Assembly (NCBI RefSeq): GCF_030445035.2
Contig: NC_080680.1
Coordinates: 115,594,228 to 115,658,227 of the forward strand
DNA length: 64,000 bases
Direction: 5' to 3'
Origin: Dasypus novemcinctus
Lineage: Eukaryota; Chordata; Mammalia; Cingulata; Dasypodidae
The translations under genes were made by a program, and so were the position numbers. Positions 45,485 to 55,670 of the stretch are shown here, in pieces (within the stretch, counting starts at the first letter, position 1; each line of letters begins with the position of its first letter). Under the pieces are notes generated by a model. The model was not told the DNA's origin, did not search any database, and worked only from the letters and a program-made list of their open reading frames with translations.

Positions 45485-45600
45485 CACCAGCCAAATCCAA
45501 CCATGGCCTGTTTTCAAGAAAAGTTTTTAATTTTTTTTTACAATTGTAAAGAGTTGTAGCAAACACAAGGAAAATATATAACAAAGACCATGTGGCAACT
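45485..45600. mobile_element. hAT-type MITE fragment
   Basis: 'agccaaatccaaccatggcc' through 'aattgtaaagagttgtagca' and 'ataacaaagaccatgtggc' resembles the CAGGGGTCGGCAAAC-type hAT MITE also seen at 57083-57408. Confidence 0.5.
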
Positions 45601-46384
45601 AGCTTTGCACAAGGGTACCCTGACAGCACCTGACCTCAGCTGCACTGAGCATGTCTTGCTTTCTGATCCTCTCCCTCTGATGGATCTCTCCCAGACACCC
45701 ATACACGTGCCGTTTAGAGATTTAAAGGAGTTAACACTTATGGGGCAACTCTTGACAACGGGGAATGGAAGGTGATAAATAAATACCACCCCCGTCCCCC
45801 TCTTAGAAGCTCCAGTTTCTCAAAGTGGTGACTGTTTTAATTTTCTTGTTGCTAAAGGAAATACCATGTGACGGGTTGGCTTAAACAACAGGAATTTATT
45901 TATTCCAGCCGTGGCTGTGCAGCCAACTTTGTGCAAGTGTGACTTGATAACCTGACACCTCAGCTGCAAAGGGCATCTCTTTCTTCTTGCCCCAAGGCTT
46001 CCCTGACACCACAATGTGGGGCACCTGTGGAAAATATGCTCAGCACTCACTCATGCACAGCCTGGAAACGGGAGGGAGTTAATGCCCTGCAGTAGTTAAC
46101 ATTGACCAAATGGGGAGCAGGAGCTGGGGGGTAAGTGCTCTGCCTATTTATTCTTTGGGTGGACAATCCCAAGGCTCAGTTCATAGGGCTTCTCAGAAGG
46201 TTCTGGTGGAATCAAGTCCAGTATCTCAAAGCAATGACCAGCTCTGTAACACATTGGTCTTCTCTCCTTCTCTATTTCATTCTTACCCATCCCTCACTCT
46301 TGTTTTCTGGAATCACTTCCCAGGTCAACTTCTTGACCAAAAGCTTTGTCTCAGGCTTTGCTTTAAGGGGGAATTCCAGTCTCA
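45601..46384. other. Unresolved interruption of the L2
   Basis: Contains 'ggttggcttaaacaacagga' (45875-45895), a piece of MLT1-like LTR text. Two roughly similar stretches ('tttgcacaag..cctgacagcacctgacctcagctgc' at 45605 and 'tttgtgcaag..cctgacacctcagctgc' at 45925) suggest a diverged duplication. No gene. Confidence 0.35.
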
Positions 46385-46695
46385 GACAGCCTTGTTGGGA
46401 AGGTGACATTTGAGCAAAGGCCTGAAAGAATTAAGACAGACCGATATTTGGAGGAGGACATTCTAGGCAGAGGAAAGGAAAGTTGCAAAAAAATGAGATG
46501 GGTATATGTCTGGAGTGTTTGAGAAACAGGAAGGAGGCCAGCCTGCTGGAGCAGATTAGGTTTATCTGAGAGAAGTAAAAGATAAGATTACAGAGGTGAG
46601 GGATGGGTAATGGAGAGGAAACTTAAAGGCCAAGAAAAGGAATTTTGTTTCTACTCTGAGTGAAATGGGGAGCTACTGAAAGGTTTTGAGCAGAG
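46385..46695 (-). mobile_element. L2 LINE fragment, interrupted by ERV provirus (left part)
   Basis: 'aaggtgacatttgagcaaag', 'gaggaggacattctaggcag', 'gtttgagaaacaggaaggag' and 'actgaaaggttttgagcaga' follow antisense L2 and stop at the ERV. L2 text resumes after 54561 with 'gtgacaggacc', as expected from the consensus. Confidence 0.78.
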
Positions 46696-46971
46696 TGAGG
46701 TAGGTTAGTATAGTGAAAGAGGGAAGGCAGCTTGGACCCAGCAGAAAACTTGTCCAGCAGACAACATGGCCGTGAGAACACCAGAAATCTCCTGAGGGGA
46801 AGAACAAAGTCGGAAAGATCCTCCAAGACCCTGGCCATGAAGCCCCATTTGGAACTCTTTCTGGGGTCAAGGGGAAGCCCTGTATACCTCCAAACAAAAG
46901 GCCTCCTCATTGGGTGCCTGAGAGATAACAAGTGAGGTAACCAATCACAACAGCAATCAACACTGTCCCCC
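46696..46971 (+). repeat. ERV provirus 5' LTR (U3 only, truncated)
   Basis: Starts TGAGGTAGGTTAG and runs parallel to 54025-54310 through 'gtcaaggggaagccctgtat' and 'aaaggcctcctcattgggtg'. It loses similarity near 46971, so R, U5 and the primer-binding region are missing. Confidence 0.88.
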
Positions 46972-48003
46972 ATCTTTCCACTGGTGTTAATAGTCCTGCT
47001 TTCTCTCATGATTATCCAGGTGTGGACTGGGTTGCTGCCTGGTGGAATTCTCAACCTTCATAGGTGGATGTCCACTCTTTCAGTCCAGTGGCTGCTGGAA
47101 ATCCTGTTATTTCTAAGGACTGGGTAGTGGGGGGCCTCCTACCTCAAGAGATTCCTAAAAGCAGCAAGTCATGAGAAGAAACCAGTTTTACTTGAGACTT
47201 CAATGACCTCAGTGAGTATATACTGGAATTAGTGATGCTCATCCAAAGTCTTTCAAAGTCAAAATGGAAAATAAGCAAAGCTCTGAAGTAAAGGATAATA
47301 CTATAAATTGTATTTTAAAACATTGGGAACAATTTGGTTATACACCAATAATTAAAAGGAATGAAATTCTTGGGCAAAACTGCATGGTCACAGTATAAAT
47401 TAATTAGAAATAGCCTTCAAAGAGATCTTTTGCCTATAATTATTTTACAGTTAAACTTATTTTGTAAGAGAATGAAAATTCTAAGTAACATTAATGGGCT
47501 GTGCTTTTGTGTCTAACTCTCTGTTTGTGCCTGCCTATTCATTCATTGTATATCTTCATACACCAAGATGGTAATTAACAAATGAAAATTCTTAAAAGAG
47601 CTCTATTCAAATTGTTAAAAATAAAATATCTGTTTATATGTGTGAATAAATATGCGTGGAGCCCAAATTAGGCTAAGCTGGATGAAAAAGTCATTTAGAA
47701 ATTTGAATATAGTAACTATTGGGAAAGAGAAAAAGATTTTCCTTGGCTCTTTGGCCTACCCAGCCCCCAGGGTCTTCTCTCTGCAACAGCTAAGAGAGAA
47801 GGGATATATGAGGCAGATTAATACTCTATCTTCTAGTCTGGGGAATTAAGAACCATAGTTTGTCCTATAATTCCAAAATTTAAGCCTTTAACAGCCTTAA
47901 AAATAAGGATTGTTAATAATCCCATTACCAAATTTAAGTAGGTAAAGTCCCTGAAAATTATAGGAAGATATTTTCTAAATTATGATTAAAACAAATTGAA
48001 CAA
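46972..48003 (+). other. ERV internal remnant, unrecognised
   Basis: AT-rich sequence between the truncated 5' LTR and the nested L1. Reading frames are short and none resembles a retroviral protein that I can name. It ends with the left L1 target-site duplication at 47991-48003. Confidence 0.4.
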
Positions 48004-49230
48004 GTCTAGTATTAAAGGGTGCCTAAGAATTACCTCCTGGGAGTCTCCTTGTTGCTCAAATGTGGCCACTCTCTAAGCTGAACTCAGCATATAAATGCAT
48101 TACATTCCCGCAGCATGAGACATGATTCCCAGGGATAAGCCTCCCTGGCACTAAGGGATTACTACCAAGCACCAACTAGCAATGCAACTGGAAAAAGACC
48201 TTACCAAAAAGGGGAAAAGGTAAAGACAAATGAGTTTATATGGTTAAGAGACTTCGAAGTGAATTGGGAGGTCATTCCAGAGGTTATGCTTATATATGTC
48301 TCAGCAGGATCTCATTGACTGCCAAAGTAAATACTATCTCAACTAGTAGGACCTCTGAGGGCTCTGGAGAATCCAGCCACTATAGTCAGGTCAGATAGCA
48401 CAGGAATTTGATGCCTTTCCATTGAGCCCTACTTTGGAATTTATGCTCCCCCATGTGATAGAGTTGGACTCAGTTGTGGTTTCCCTAACCATGGCTCTTC
48501 TGCTCCTTCTATTTGAACCTATAATTAGAGTTGATAGATGTTCATCCCAGAGACTAAAATCTTTGTGCAAGCTGGGCCTTGAATCTCAACAGAGTTGTAA
48601 CACCTACTCTCCAGTTCATTGGACTCACCCAGGGCAACTAACAAGGAGATGATGATGGACAACAACTGTCCCAAGGAACCAAGAGAGTGTACAACTGCAA
48701 GCAAGAAAGTCCCATCCATCTGCCCAATGGGATCAAAACCCTCTCTCAATTAGAGGTGGAGTGGGATCACCATCCCAGAATTCTCAGGATTGGGAAATGA
48801 ACTATGAACTAAATTAGGCATACTGGTATTCTACTGTAGACTTATTGTGATTATAGCATTGGAAGAAATTATATCATTGATGTGGAGGTAGTGGCCCTGG
48901 AGGTTCTTAAGGCAGGGAGAGGGAAAAACAGGCGTAATATGGGGGTATTTGGGGGACTTGGAAATTGTCCTGAATGACATTACAATGATAAATCCAGGCC
49001 ATTACATATCTTGCCATAATCTACAAAATCAGGCAAAAGAGCATGTAAACTATAATGTAAACTATAATCCATGCTTAGTGGCAATGCTCCAAAATATTTT
49101 CATCAATTGTAATGAATTTACACTAATGAAAGATGTTGTTAATGTGGGAAAATGTGGAAGGTATAGGGAGTGGGGCCTATGGGATTCCCCTATATTTTTA
49201 TGTAACACTTATGTAATCTATTAAAAAAAA
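48004..49230 (+). mobile_element. Xenarthran L1, 5'-truncated 3' region, inserted in the ERV
   Basis: A 13-bp TSD with one mismatch, ACAAATTGAACAA/ACAAATTAAACAA, lies at 47991-48003 and 49231-49243. The insertion ends in an A-run at 49222-49230. Recognisable blocks include 'gcagcatgagacatgattcc', 'cctccctggcactaaggga' and the terminal 'gtaaactataatccatgctt'. The 3' half matches 13288-13680 and, in reverse, 6926-7246. The 91-codon frame at 48949-49224 has a minus-strand counterpart at 6926-7192 only because both come from this untranslated region. Confidence 0.88.
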
Positions 49231-49264
49231 ACAAATTAAACAATTATATCTTCAAGAACCTGGT

Positions 49265-49652
49265 TGTGGCTGTTTGAGATTATTTTTGTGAATTGCCAGA
49301 AAAGAAAAAGATTATGTTTCTAAACTGACCTGTTCCTCTGGGTATGATGCCCTTGGTTGTATTAGATTCAGTGAGGGTCCTCTGATTAAGTTTACTTGTT
49401 AAAATCAATTTAGTACTTCTAATTCAATCAGTAAGATGTGACTCAGGTTGTGTCCCCACCCCCTTGGTGGGCAAATATAAACAGTCATTCACAGAAGAAG
49501 ACATAGAAAAGGAAAAACTTTGTCACTTTTGATCCTGGAGCCCTGGAGAGAGATGAGCCATTTGCCTGATAGTTTGCAGCTGAAGAGAACAGAGCAGCTT
49601 GGCAGTTGAGAAGGCCCATAAAGAAACAAGCTCTATGCCAGAGACTAATACA
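49265..49652 (+). repeat. MaLR-like 5' LTR with internal deletion
   Basis: 388 bp compared with 571 bp for the 3' LTR. A block of roughly 180 bp is missing near 49615-49640; the expected terminus 'gactaataca' is kept at 49643-49652 and followed by 'ggaaattt', as at the start of MaLR internal regions. Confidence 0.75.
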
Positions 49653-49657
49653 GGAAA

Positions 49658-50115
49658 TTTTATTAGTCAGCCAAAGGGGTGCTGATGTAAACTACCAGAA
49701 CTCTGTTGGCTTTTATAAAGGGTATTTATTTGGGGTAAAATCTTACAGCCACAAAGCCCTTAAGAGTCCAACTCAAGGTACCATAAGAGGTACTTTCTCA
49801 CCCAAAGTCATTGGACATGTGTTGAAGCAAGATGGTGGGTGATGTCTTTGAGGGTTTAGGTTTCCTTGTTTCTCTTAAGCTCTGTGGTCCCAGCTTCTTT
49901 CAGTCTCAGCCATGGGCTGGCATAAGTCTCATCTCTCTCCCTGGGGCTCACTTCTTTCCAGGCTCAGCTGCTCTTGGTCAGCTGCAGACCATTGGGCTCA
50001 TCTCTCTTCCTGGGGCCTCTGCCATGTCTAATAAGCTGCCTCTCTTCTTATGTGTATCTTCTGTCTGTGTGCCCACCCACCAAGAGGGCAGGGACTCAAT
50101 GTCCTACTGACATTG
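49658..50115 (-). repeat. Inverted LTR of the same MaLR-like family
   Basis: Reads 'ttattagtcagccaaagggg' at its left end, the reverse complement of the LTR 3' terminus at 52010-52037. It continues through 'ccataagaggtactttctca' and 'cccaccaagagggcaggg' in parallel with 12654-13120. Truncated at about 50115; no clean TSD seen. Confidence 0.82.
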
Positions 50116-51466
50116 GTAGGAATATGATAAGGCCTCAGAAAGAAGTGATGATACTATTATTGGAAACTGAAGGAAAGGCAATCCATGTTTTAAAATTGCA
50201 GAGAACTTAGCAAGATTGGCTCCTGTGTTATATTGAAGGCAGAATTTGAAAATTATGAGCATGGACATTTAGCCAAGGAGATTTCCAAACTAAATGTGGA
50301 AAATGAGCCTGGCTTCTCCTTGCATCTTATAGCAAAATGTTAGAGGAAAGAGATAATCTGAGAACTGAATTGTTGGGCACAAAAATCAGAAACTGATTCT
50401 GGAAATTCCACACCTCTGGAAATCAAGCCCCAGATGATAGTGCCCCATTTGTGGACTTAACTGAACTTGGAACTTGTAAGCCAGGATTGAAGATGCAGTT
50501 ATACGGGAAAGACTTGTGGAAAGTCTTACCGCTTATTGACTTGGACCCAAGCTTCCTGCATGCTAAACCAACAAGCTTTTTGTGAGATCTGTATGAACAA
50601 AACCACTGTCAGCCTAAACTAAAAGGGATATGCAGGAGAGAGATGGAAGGGAAAATGACTTTAGGAGGAAAACCATGGAAGCGGAGATCTGGAATTAAGA
50701 CATCTTCTTGGGCCAAGAGAGGGATCACACCCATGTATATGGCTAGGGTCAGTTTTCCCCAGCATTTGAAGAGGGTGGATGTTCCAGCCCACTGTTCAGG
50801 GAGAGTTTTGCCACCCCAGGCTACAGAGCAGGTGAAGCACATTCCCCAAGTGTTGGGGACAGTGATGTTGTCACCCGGTGCTCTGAGAAGGTTAGGCCTT
50901 TGTGGCAGAGATTATGGAGAATATTGCTGCCACCTCACTGTAGTAAGGGGGTTGAGACTGTACCCCAGTGATTGGGGAAAGAGTGGCCATCACCCCAGTG
51001 TTCTCGAGGGTGAGTTCTGCAGCTGGGTCACCACTCAGATGCTTGATGAGGGTGGAACCAAGAAAATGGCCATTGGACAAGACTGTGGAAAGGATGAACA
51101 CCAATGAGCCCCTGAGGAGGGAAAAATTGTTATCTTAAGAGTAACTCTCAGACTTTGAAATCTAATGGAGTATGCTCTGCAGGTTTTCAGAACTGTTAGG
51201 GACCTATTATGCACATTTCCCTCCCAAATTCTCCTTTTGGTAATGTAAATATTTATCCAATGTCTGTCCCTTTGTATATTGGAAGCAGATAAATTGTTTT
51301 ATAAGCTTCACAGGTCCATAGCCAGAGGGGACTTTGCCCCAAGACAAACTGTATTTCTATAATACAGTTGTGATGTGACTTTTTACTTAGCATTGTTATT
51401 GATTTAAGGTTTTGTTCTGTTTTTTTTTTAATATTATAATATCTTTTTTGTATTCAGAGGGTAGAA
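50116..51466 (+). other. MaLR-like internal region
   Basis: Non-coding internal sequence. A 154-codon frame (50643-51107) lies here but shows no retroviral domain and matches the long, non-protein reading stretches typical of MaLR interiors. A T-rich stretch at 51420-51429 precedes the purine tract and the 3' LTR. Confidence 0.65.
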
Positions 51467-52037
51467 TGTGGAAGTTTGAGATTATTTTTGTGAATCCTCC
51501 AAAAAAGAAAGATTATGTTTGTAAACTGATCTGTTCCTCTGGGTGTGATGCCCTTTGATTGTGTTAGAATTGGTGAGGGGCTTCTGGTTAAGTTTACTTG
51601 ATAAAAGCAATTTAGGGCTTCTGATTCAACCATGTCAGTAAGATGTAACTCAGGTTGTGTCCCTGTACTCTTGGTGGACTAATATAAATGGACACCTACA
51701 AAAAAAGACATGGAATAGGAGAGAACTTGGTCATTTCAATCCTGCCATGTGACAGAAAGGAGAGAACTCAAGCAGCTAAAGTCCCAGGAGAAATGAGCCA
51801 TTTGCCTGATAGTTTGCAGCCAAAGAGAACAGAGCAGCTGAGAAGGCCTGAGAGACTAGGCAGAGATCACCAGCTATCTTGCTCCAACACATGGCAACTG
51901 ACTTTGGTGAGAAATCAGTCTTGAGTTGGACTCTTTAGGGTGTATAACTATAAGCTTTTACCCCAAATAAATACCCTTTATAAAAGCCAACAGATTTCTG
52001 TTACTTTGCATCAGCACTCCTTTGGCTGACTAATACA
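51467..52037 (+). repeat. MaLR-like 3' LTR, complete
   Basis: Starts TGTGGAAGTTTGAG and ends TGACTAATACA. Contains 'caaataaataccctttataa' near the 3' end, which supplies an AATAAA. Aligns with 12654-13287 (reverse) over its full length. Confidence 0.88.
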
Positions 52038-53411
52038 CTAGCAGTCAGTATACCTTTAAGATCCTTTACAATTTTAGAATTTTATTAAAGAAAAAAGAGG
52101 TTTTAGCCTCCTTGAAGGAAGGAAAAAGAACATTCTTTGAATAAACTATAGTGGTTTCAGTTTTATTTATCTTGTCTGTAATCTCCCTAGGTTTATGGGA
52201 TACTAATTAAATAAATTAACATTATATATACTAAATCTTTAAGATGCTGAAAATTTTATATTCATGTTTAATGAAATATAGATCTTTCCTAAAGTGAAAT
52301 GACTAGTTTTCACAGAACAGAATGAGGAATGTAAGACAAGACTCTTCAGTGGATAAAGGTAAATTTCATTGGTTGCTAACTATAATTTAATAAGCTTATT
52401 TAAATGCAAAGTAACTAGTCTATATGATTACAATTAATTATAAGAAGTTGTCTAATCTGAAGTACTTAAAAGGTTAATTCCAGGAAGCAATTATTAAGTA
52501 GAAACCTAAATTGATATTGATGACAAAAAGTAGCTTCATAATGGAGAAATCTGTTAGAGACCACCTCAATCTGCATGGTAAAGTGCTAATGGAAGATAAT
52601 TTTGATTCCATTTAAAAATCTTAGATTTTCATAAAATAATGGAGAAATTAGTTTTTTCTGTACTGCTGAAGTAAAGTTAACATCATCTTATACATTGTAT
52701 TGTAAGTGTTTAGAAAGTGTATAAAAATTAAAAGGGAGAGACTTCAGTATTGTCAGATTCTCTTGTGCATTCAACCCCAGCAGAAATACCCTGCATGGTG
52801 CCTCTCCACTTGAATTGTTGGCTAGGCTGCCCACTAACACCCCTAAAACAAAAAAGGTATCTACCACATCTGGACATGCTCCTGAAGTAGATGGAGATTA
52901 TGCTGCAGTGTTGGACACCTGGCAGCAACCAGCACTGGCTCGATGAGGCCAGATTTACAATGGCCATTGCCTCCACTCTGTTTCATAGTGCTGGAAGGTG
53001 ATATGCACCAGGTCAGTGAAATACTGGATCTTACCTTCTTAGCTTCTCTCTAGGGTGAACAGCACTGTAGCATGCCGGCTGTGTGAAGGGCATACCAAGT
53101 AAAGCAATAATTACCAAAATAATGTGAGTAGAACTTAAACACAATTAGCATTATGGCCTGCTTCCATGGAGAGACAACATGTATGGTATTGCAAACCTGG
53201 AACTTATATCTATTAACTGCAGCTCAAAGAGAAACTTATGCCCTGACTAGTGCATTGATTAATATTAAGTACTCTACCTATAAGCCTGATGAATATGATA
53301 ATATCTCTTCTATTCTAGATCATATGCAGAGGAATAATGAATATGTTAAAAGCCTTGGTAAATTTAATTCATTTTCTAAGTAATTAATGAATGTGCCTAT
53401 AAGACCAAAAA
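52038..53411 (+). other. ERV internal remnant upstream of env TM
   Basis: AT-rich and decayed. A 76-codon frame at 53153-53383 lies just upstream of the TM remnant in another reading frame; by position it could be envelope surface-subunit debris, but I see no motif that proves it. No other feature recognised. Confidence 0.35.
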
Positions 53412-53939
53412 ATGGCTTTCTTAAGTACTGTTTTTATTTTGCTTCACATATGCTTGTCTTGTTGTTGCCTATACTGTCTTTATGAGTTTATGTCTAGGGC
53501 AGTGCCTCTCTTCATACCTCTCCTAGCTGTCCTAAGCATAATCACTGCCATGGGAACTGGTTTGGAAGACTTGCCAAACCAGGTCTACCATAATCTCTCC
53601 CTAGAGTTAATCAACAGCCTATAAGAAGTCAAGGAAGAATGCTGTTTCCCATCAACTTTGGGATGCAGCCTCTGAAGGCACCTGGCCTTTGTCACTCTCA
53701 TGGCCTAGTGTGCCATGGCTGGCCCCCTTTTTGGGCCACTTACCACCTTTGTCACTATCTCTTTAGTACGACCAAATTCTAAGTTTATTTCTTCCAGAAT
53801 CCATACCTTCCAGAACAAAGTATTACTCATGCAGGGATTTCATTCAGTTCCAACCATGGTGCAAGATCCATCTCCTCTCAACCTCAGTAGAATAGCCAGA
53901 GGGTTTTACACTCTGTCAGACAGGGCCTACACCCCCTAA
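53412..53939 (+). pseudogene. Retroviral envelope transmembrane-subunit remnant (ERV class I)
   Basis: One plus-strand reading frame can be followed for about 176 codons with three in-frame stops (TAA 53622-53624, TGA 53673-53675, TAG 53706-53708) and no frameshift. In order it shows a hydrophobic stretch, then a fusion-peptide-like segment ('VPLFIPLLAVLSIITAMGTG') leading into a short helical 'YHNLSLELINSL'. After the first stop comes 'EECCF', a remnant of the cysteine pair of the CX6CC motif whose first cysteine is missing. A C-terminal hydrophobic anchor-like segment follows ('GPLFGPLTTFVTISLV'). The region between the fusion segment and the cysteine pair is much shorter than usual, implying a deletion of most of the heptad-repeat and immunosuppressive-domain region. 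This order is typical of gammaretrovirus-like TM proteins. It lies about 85 bp before the polypurine tract and 3' LTR, where env belongs. Non-functional. Confidence 0.78.
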
Positions 53940-54012
53940 CCAGTAGGATGCAGTTACAGAAGAATGACCATGGCTCTTCAGCCACCCCTTAAGAATAAGG
54001 GTGTAAACTCTC

Positions 54013-54024
54013 CGAGGGGGGAGT
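54013..54024 (+). other. Polypurine tract of the ERV
   Basis: GAGGGGGGAG followed by TT sits directly before the TGAGGCAGG start of the 3' LTR. This is the expected plus-strand primer position. Confidence 0.8.
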
Positions 54025-54561
54025 TGAGGCAGGTTAGTATAGTGAAAGTGGAAAGGAGGCTCAGACCTAGCAGGGAACATGGTCGGCAGACATCATGGCT
54101 GTGAGACCCCACCCAGAAACGTCCAGAGGGGAAGACTGCTACTAAAACACAAAACTGAAAAGATCCCATGAGACCCTGGCCACAAGATCCCATTTGAACT
54201 CTTTCCAGGGTCAAGGGGAAGCCCTGGATTCCTCTAAACAAAAGGCTTCCTCATTGGGTCCCTGAGAGCTGACAGGCGGGTATTGTAAGGCAACCAGTTA
54301 GAACAGCAAACAGCTGGGGTCCGTCCCCAGCATTAGGAAAGGGGAGGACTAAAGGTCTTAAAAAGGCCTATCCTGGGGCCCCATGTGTGCAACTTACCCT
54401 GCAGCACGCCTGCAATCTATGCCTCAGGTTGTGTACTGTTTTTCTCTTCTTGTTTCTTAATAAACTCTTTACTCCCTTGCTTACCCAATGGCAAGTCCTT
54501 AAATTCTTTTATGCTACATAAGTCAAGAACCTAGAAGCCCAGAACCCAGAGCATTCTAACA
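54025..54561 (+). repeat. ERV provirus 3' LTR, complete (537 bp)
   Basis: TG...CA termini (TGAGGCAGG...TTCTAACA). A TATA-like 'tcttaaaaaggcc' lies near 54356-54368 and an AATAAA poly(A) signal at 54459-54464. Same family as the minus-strand solo LTR 28209-28711; the R-U5 part is the most similar ('tttcttaataaactcttta'). Confidence 0.92.
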
Positions 54562-54565
54562 AGAG

Positions 54566-54640
54566 TGACAGGACCTCGCTTATATTTGTAAAGGATCGTT
54601 CTAGTTATTGTATTAAAAATAGACTCTAGGGAAGATGTTG
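54566..54640 (-). mobile_element. L2 LINE fragment, right part after the ERV
   Basis: 'tgacaggacctcgcttatat' and 'aaaatagactctaggg' continue the L2 broken at 46695. Confidence 0.65.
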
Positions 54641-54874
54641 GTCCTGGCTGGTGTGGTGGCAGTGACAGTGGTGAGTCGTGGTTGCATTTTGGATATACTT
54701 AAGAGCCAAATGGATTTGCTGAAAGATTGGATTTGAATTGTTAGAAAAAAGACATAAGAATAACCATATTCTTGACTTAAGCAACTAGAAAGATTGAGCT
54801 GCTATTAATTGAGATGGGAAATACTGTGGGAGGAGCATGTTCAAAGAATGAAGCAGTTGAAGAGTCATTATTTC
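54641..54874. other. Short unannotated spacer
   Basis: Probably further diverged L2 ('tggtgtggtggcagtgacag'); no gene. Confidence 0.35.
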
Positions 54875-55060
54875 ATTCATTTATTCATTCTTTTAATTCA
54901 TCAAATGTTAAACAAGTAGCTATATACCAGGCCAAGTGCTAGGCTCTGGGAATTAAATGGTGAATAAGAAAAATATAACTCAGTCCTAGACACTCATAAT
55001 CTAGTAAATTAGGTGTTTAAAATTCAGCACTGTAAATGCTATAGGACATCAGGGGAAGGG
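54875..55060 (-). mobile_element. L2 LINE 3'-end fragment
   Basis: 'accaggccaagtgctaggct', 'gggaattaaatggtgaataa' and 'agacactcataatctagtaa' follow antisense L2 3' end. Confidence 0.68.
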
Positions 55061-55212
55061 CCCATAAGATCAGAATGGGGAAGGGGAAGAATGAGGAGGA
55101 GGAGATGAAAGTTCCCTGATACTAGGCTTCTACTATACACCTGGTTCTCTATTAGCTGATTTACCCCATTTAGCTTCATTTAGTCCCTCCTGTACCTCAC
55201 TGAGGTAACTGT

Positions 55213-55665
55213 TGAGTTATGAGTTGCATTGCATCTCCCAAACAGAGATGTTCTAGTCCTTACTGCTGGTCCCTGAATATCACCCCATTTGGAAATAGGA
55301 TCTTTGAAGATGTGAGTAGTTGAGACCAAACTGGACTAGATCTAATCCAGTACAACCAGTATCTTTCTAAGAAGGGAAGAATTGGACACAGACAGAGGGG
55401 AGAATGCCACGTGAAGATGGAAGAGGCAGGGAGTGGAGTGATACATCTACAAGTCGGTCTACAAGGAACTCCAAAGATTACAACAAGCATCAGAAACTAG
55501 AAGAGGCAAGGAAGGATTCTCCCATAGAAGATTCAGATGGGGTGTGGTCCTGCCAACATCTCAGTTTTGGATTTCTAGGCTCTAGAACTGTGAGATGCTA
55601 AATTTCTATTTCTTTAAGCCATCATTTGTGGTACTTTGTTTTGGCAGCCCTAGGAAATGAAGACA
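55213..55665 (+). mobile_element. MLT1A-like MaLR solo LTR
   Basis: Order of blocks: 'gagttgcattgcatctccc', 'ttggaaataggatctttgaa', 'gtatctttctaagaagggaa', 'ttggatttctaggctctaga', 'ctttaagccatcatttgtgg' and 'ggcagccctaggaaatga'. Confidence 0.8.
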
Positions 55666-55670
55666 CATTG

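Larger units (their letters stand above)
49265..52037 (+). mobile_element. MaLR-like ERVL element with two LTRs, nested in the ERV
   Basis: A 5' LTR (49265-49652) and a 3' LTR (51467-52037) share 'gtttgagattatttttgtga', 'ctgacctgttcctctgggta'/'ctgatctgttcctctgggtg' and 'gagccatttgcctgatagtt'. The internal region reads like the non-coding internal sequence of MaLR elements, ending 'gccagaggggactttgcccc' and a purine-rich 'cagagggtagaa' next to the 3' LTR. Candidate 5-bp TSD: CTGGT at 49260-49264 versus CTAGC at 52038-52042 (two transitions). It carries no pol and was presumably mobilised by ERVL enzymes (family knowledge). Confidence 0.8.
46696..54561 (+). mobile_element. Class I (gammaretrovirus-like) ERV provirus, decayed, with nested insertions
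   Basis: Two same-orientation LTR sequences of one family (46696-46971, truncated; 54025-54561, complete) bracket the region. The 4-bp repeat AGAG flanks it at 46692-46695 and 54562-54565, and the surrounding L2 reads continuously once the block is removed. An envelope TM remnant and a polypurine tract precede the 3' LTR. Of the 7.9 kb, about 4 kb is later insertions (48004-49230 L1; 49265-52037 MaLR). I recognise no gag, protease, reverse transcriptase or integrase text in the rest, so the coding middle is largely deleted or unrecognisable. It cannot be functional. Confidence 0.85.

Noticed and set aside
48949..49224. Frame with an apparent homologue on the minus strand at 6926-7192
   Set aside because: The similarity is DNA-level, between two copies of the same L1 3' untranslated region; neither is a protein gene.
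50643..51107. Plus-strand frame of 154 codons, possible ERV gene
   Set aside because: Lies in the MaLR internal region, which is non-coding in this class; no gag, protease or polymerase motif seen.
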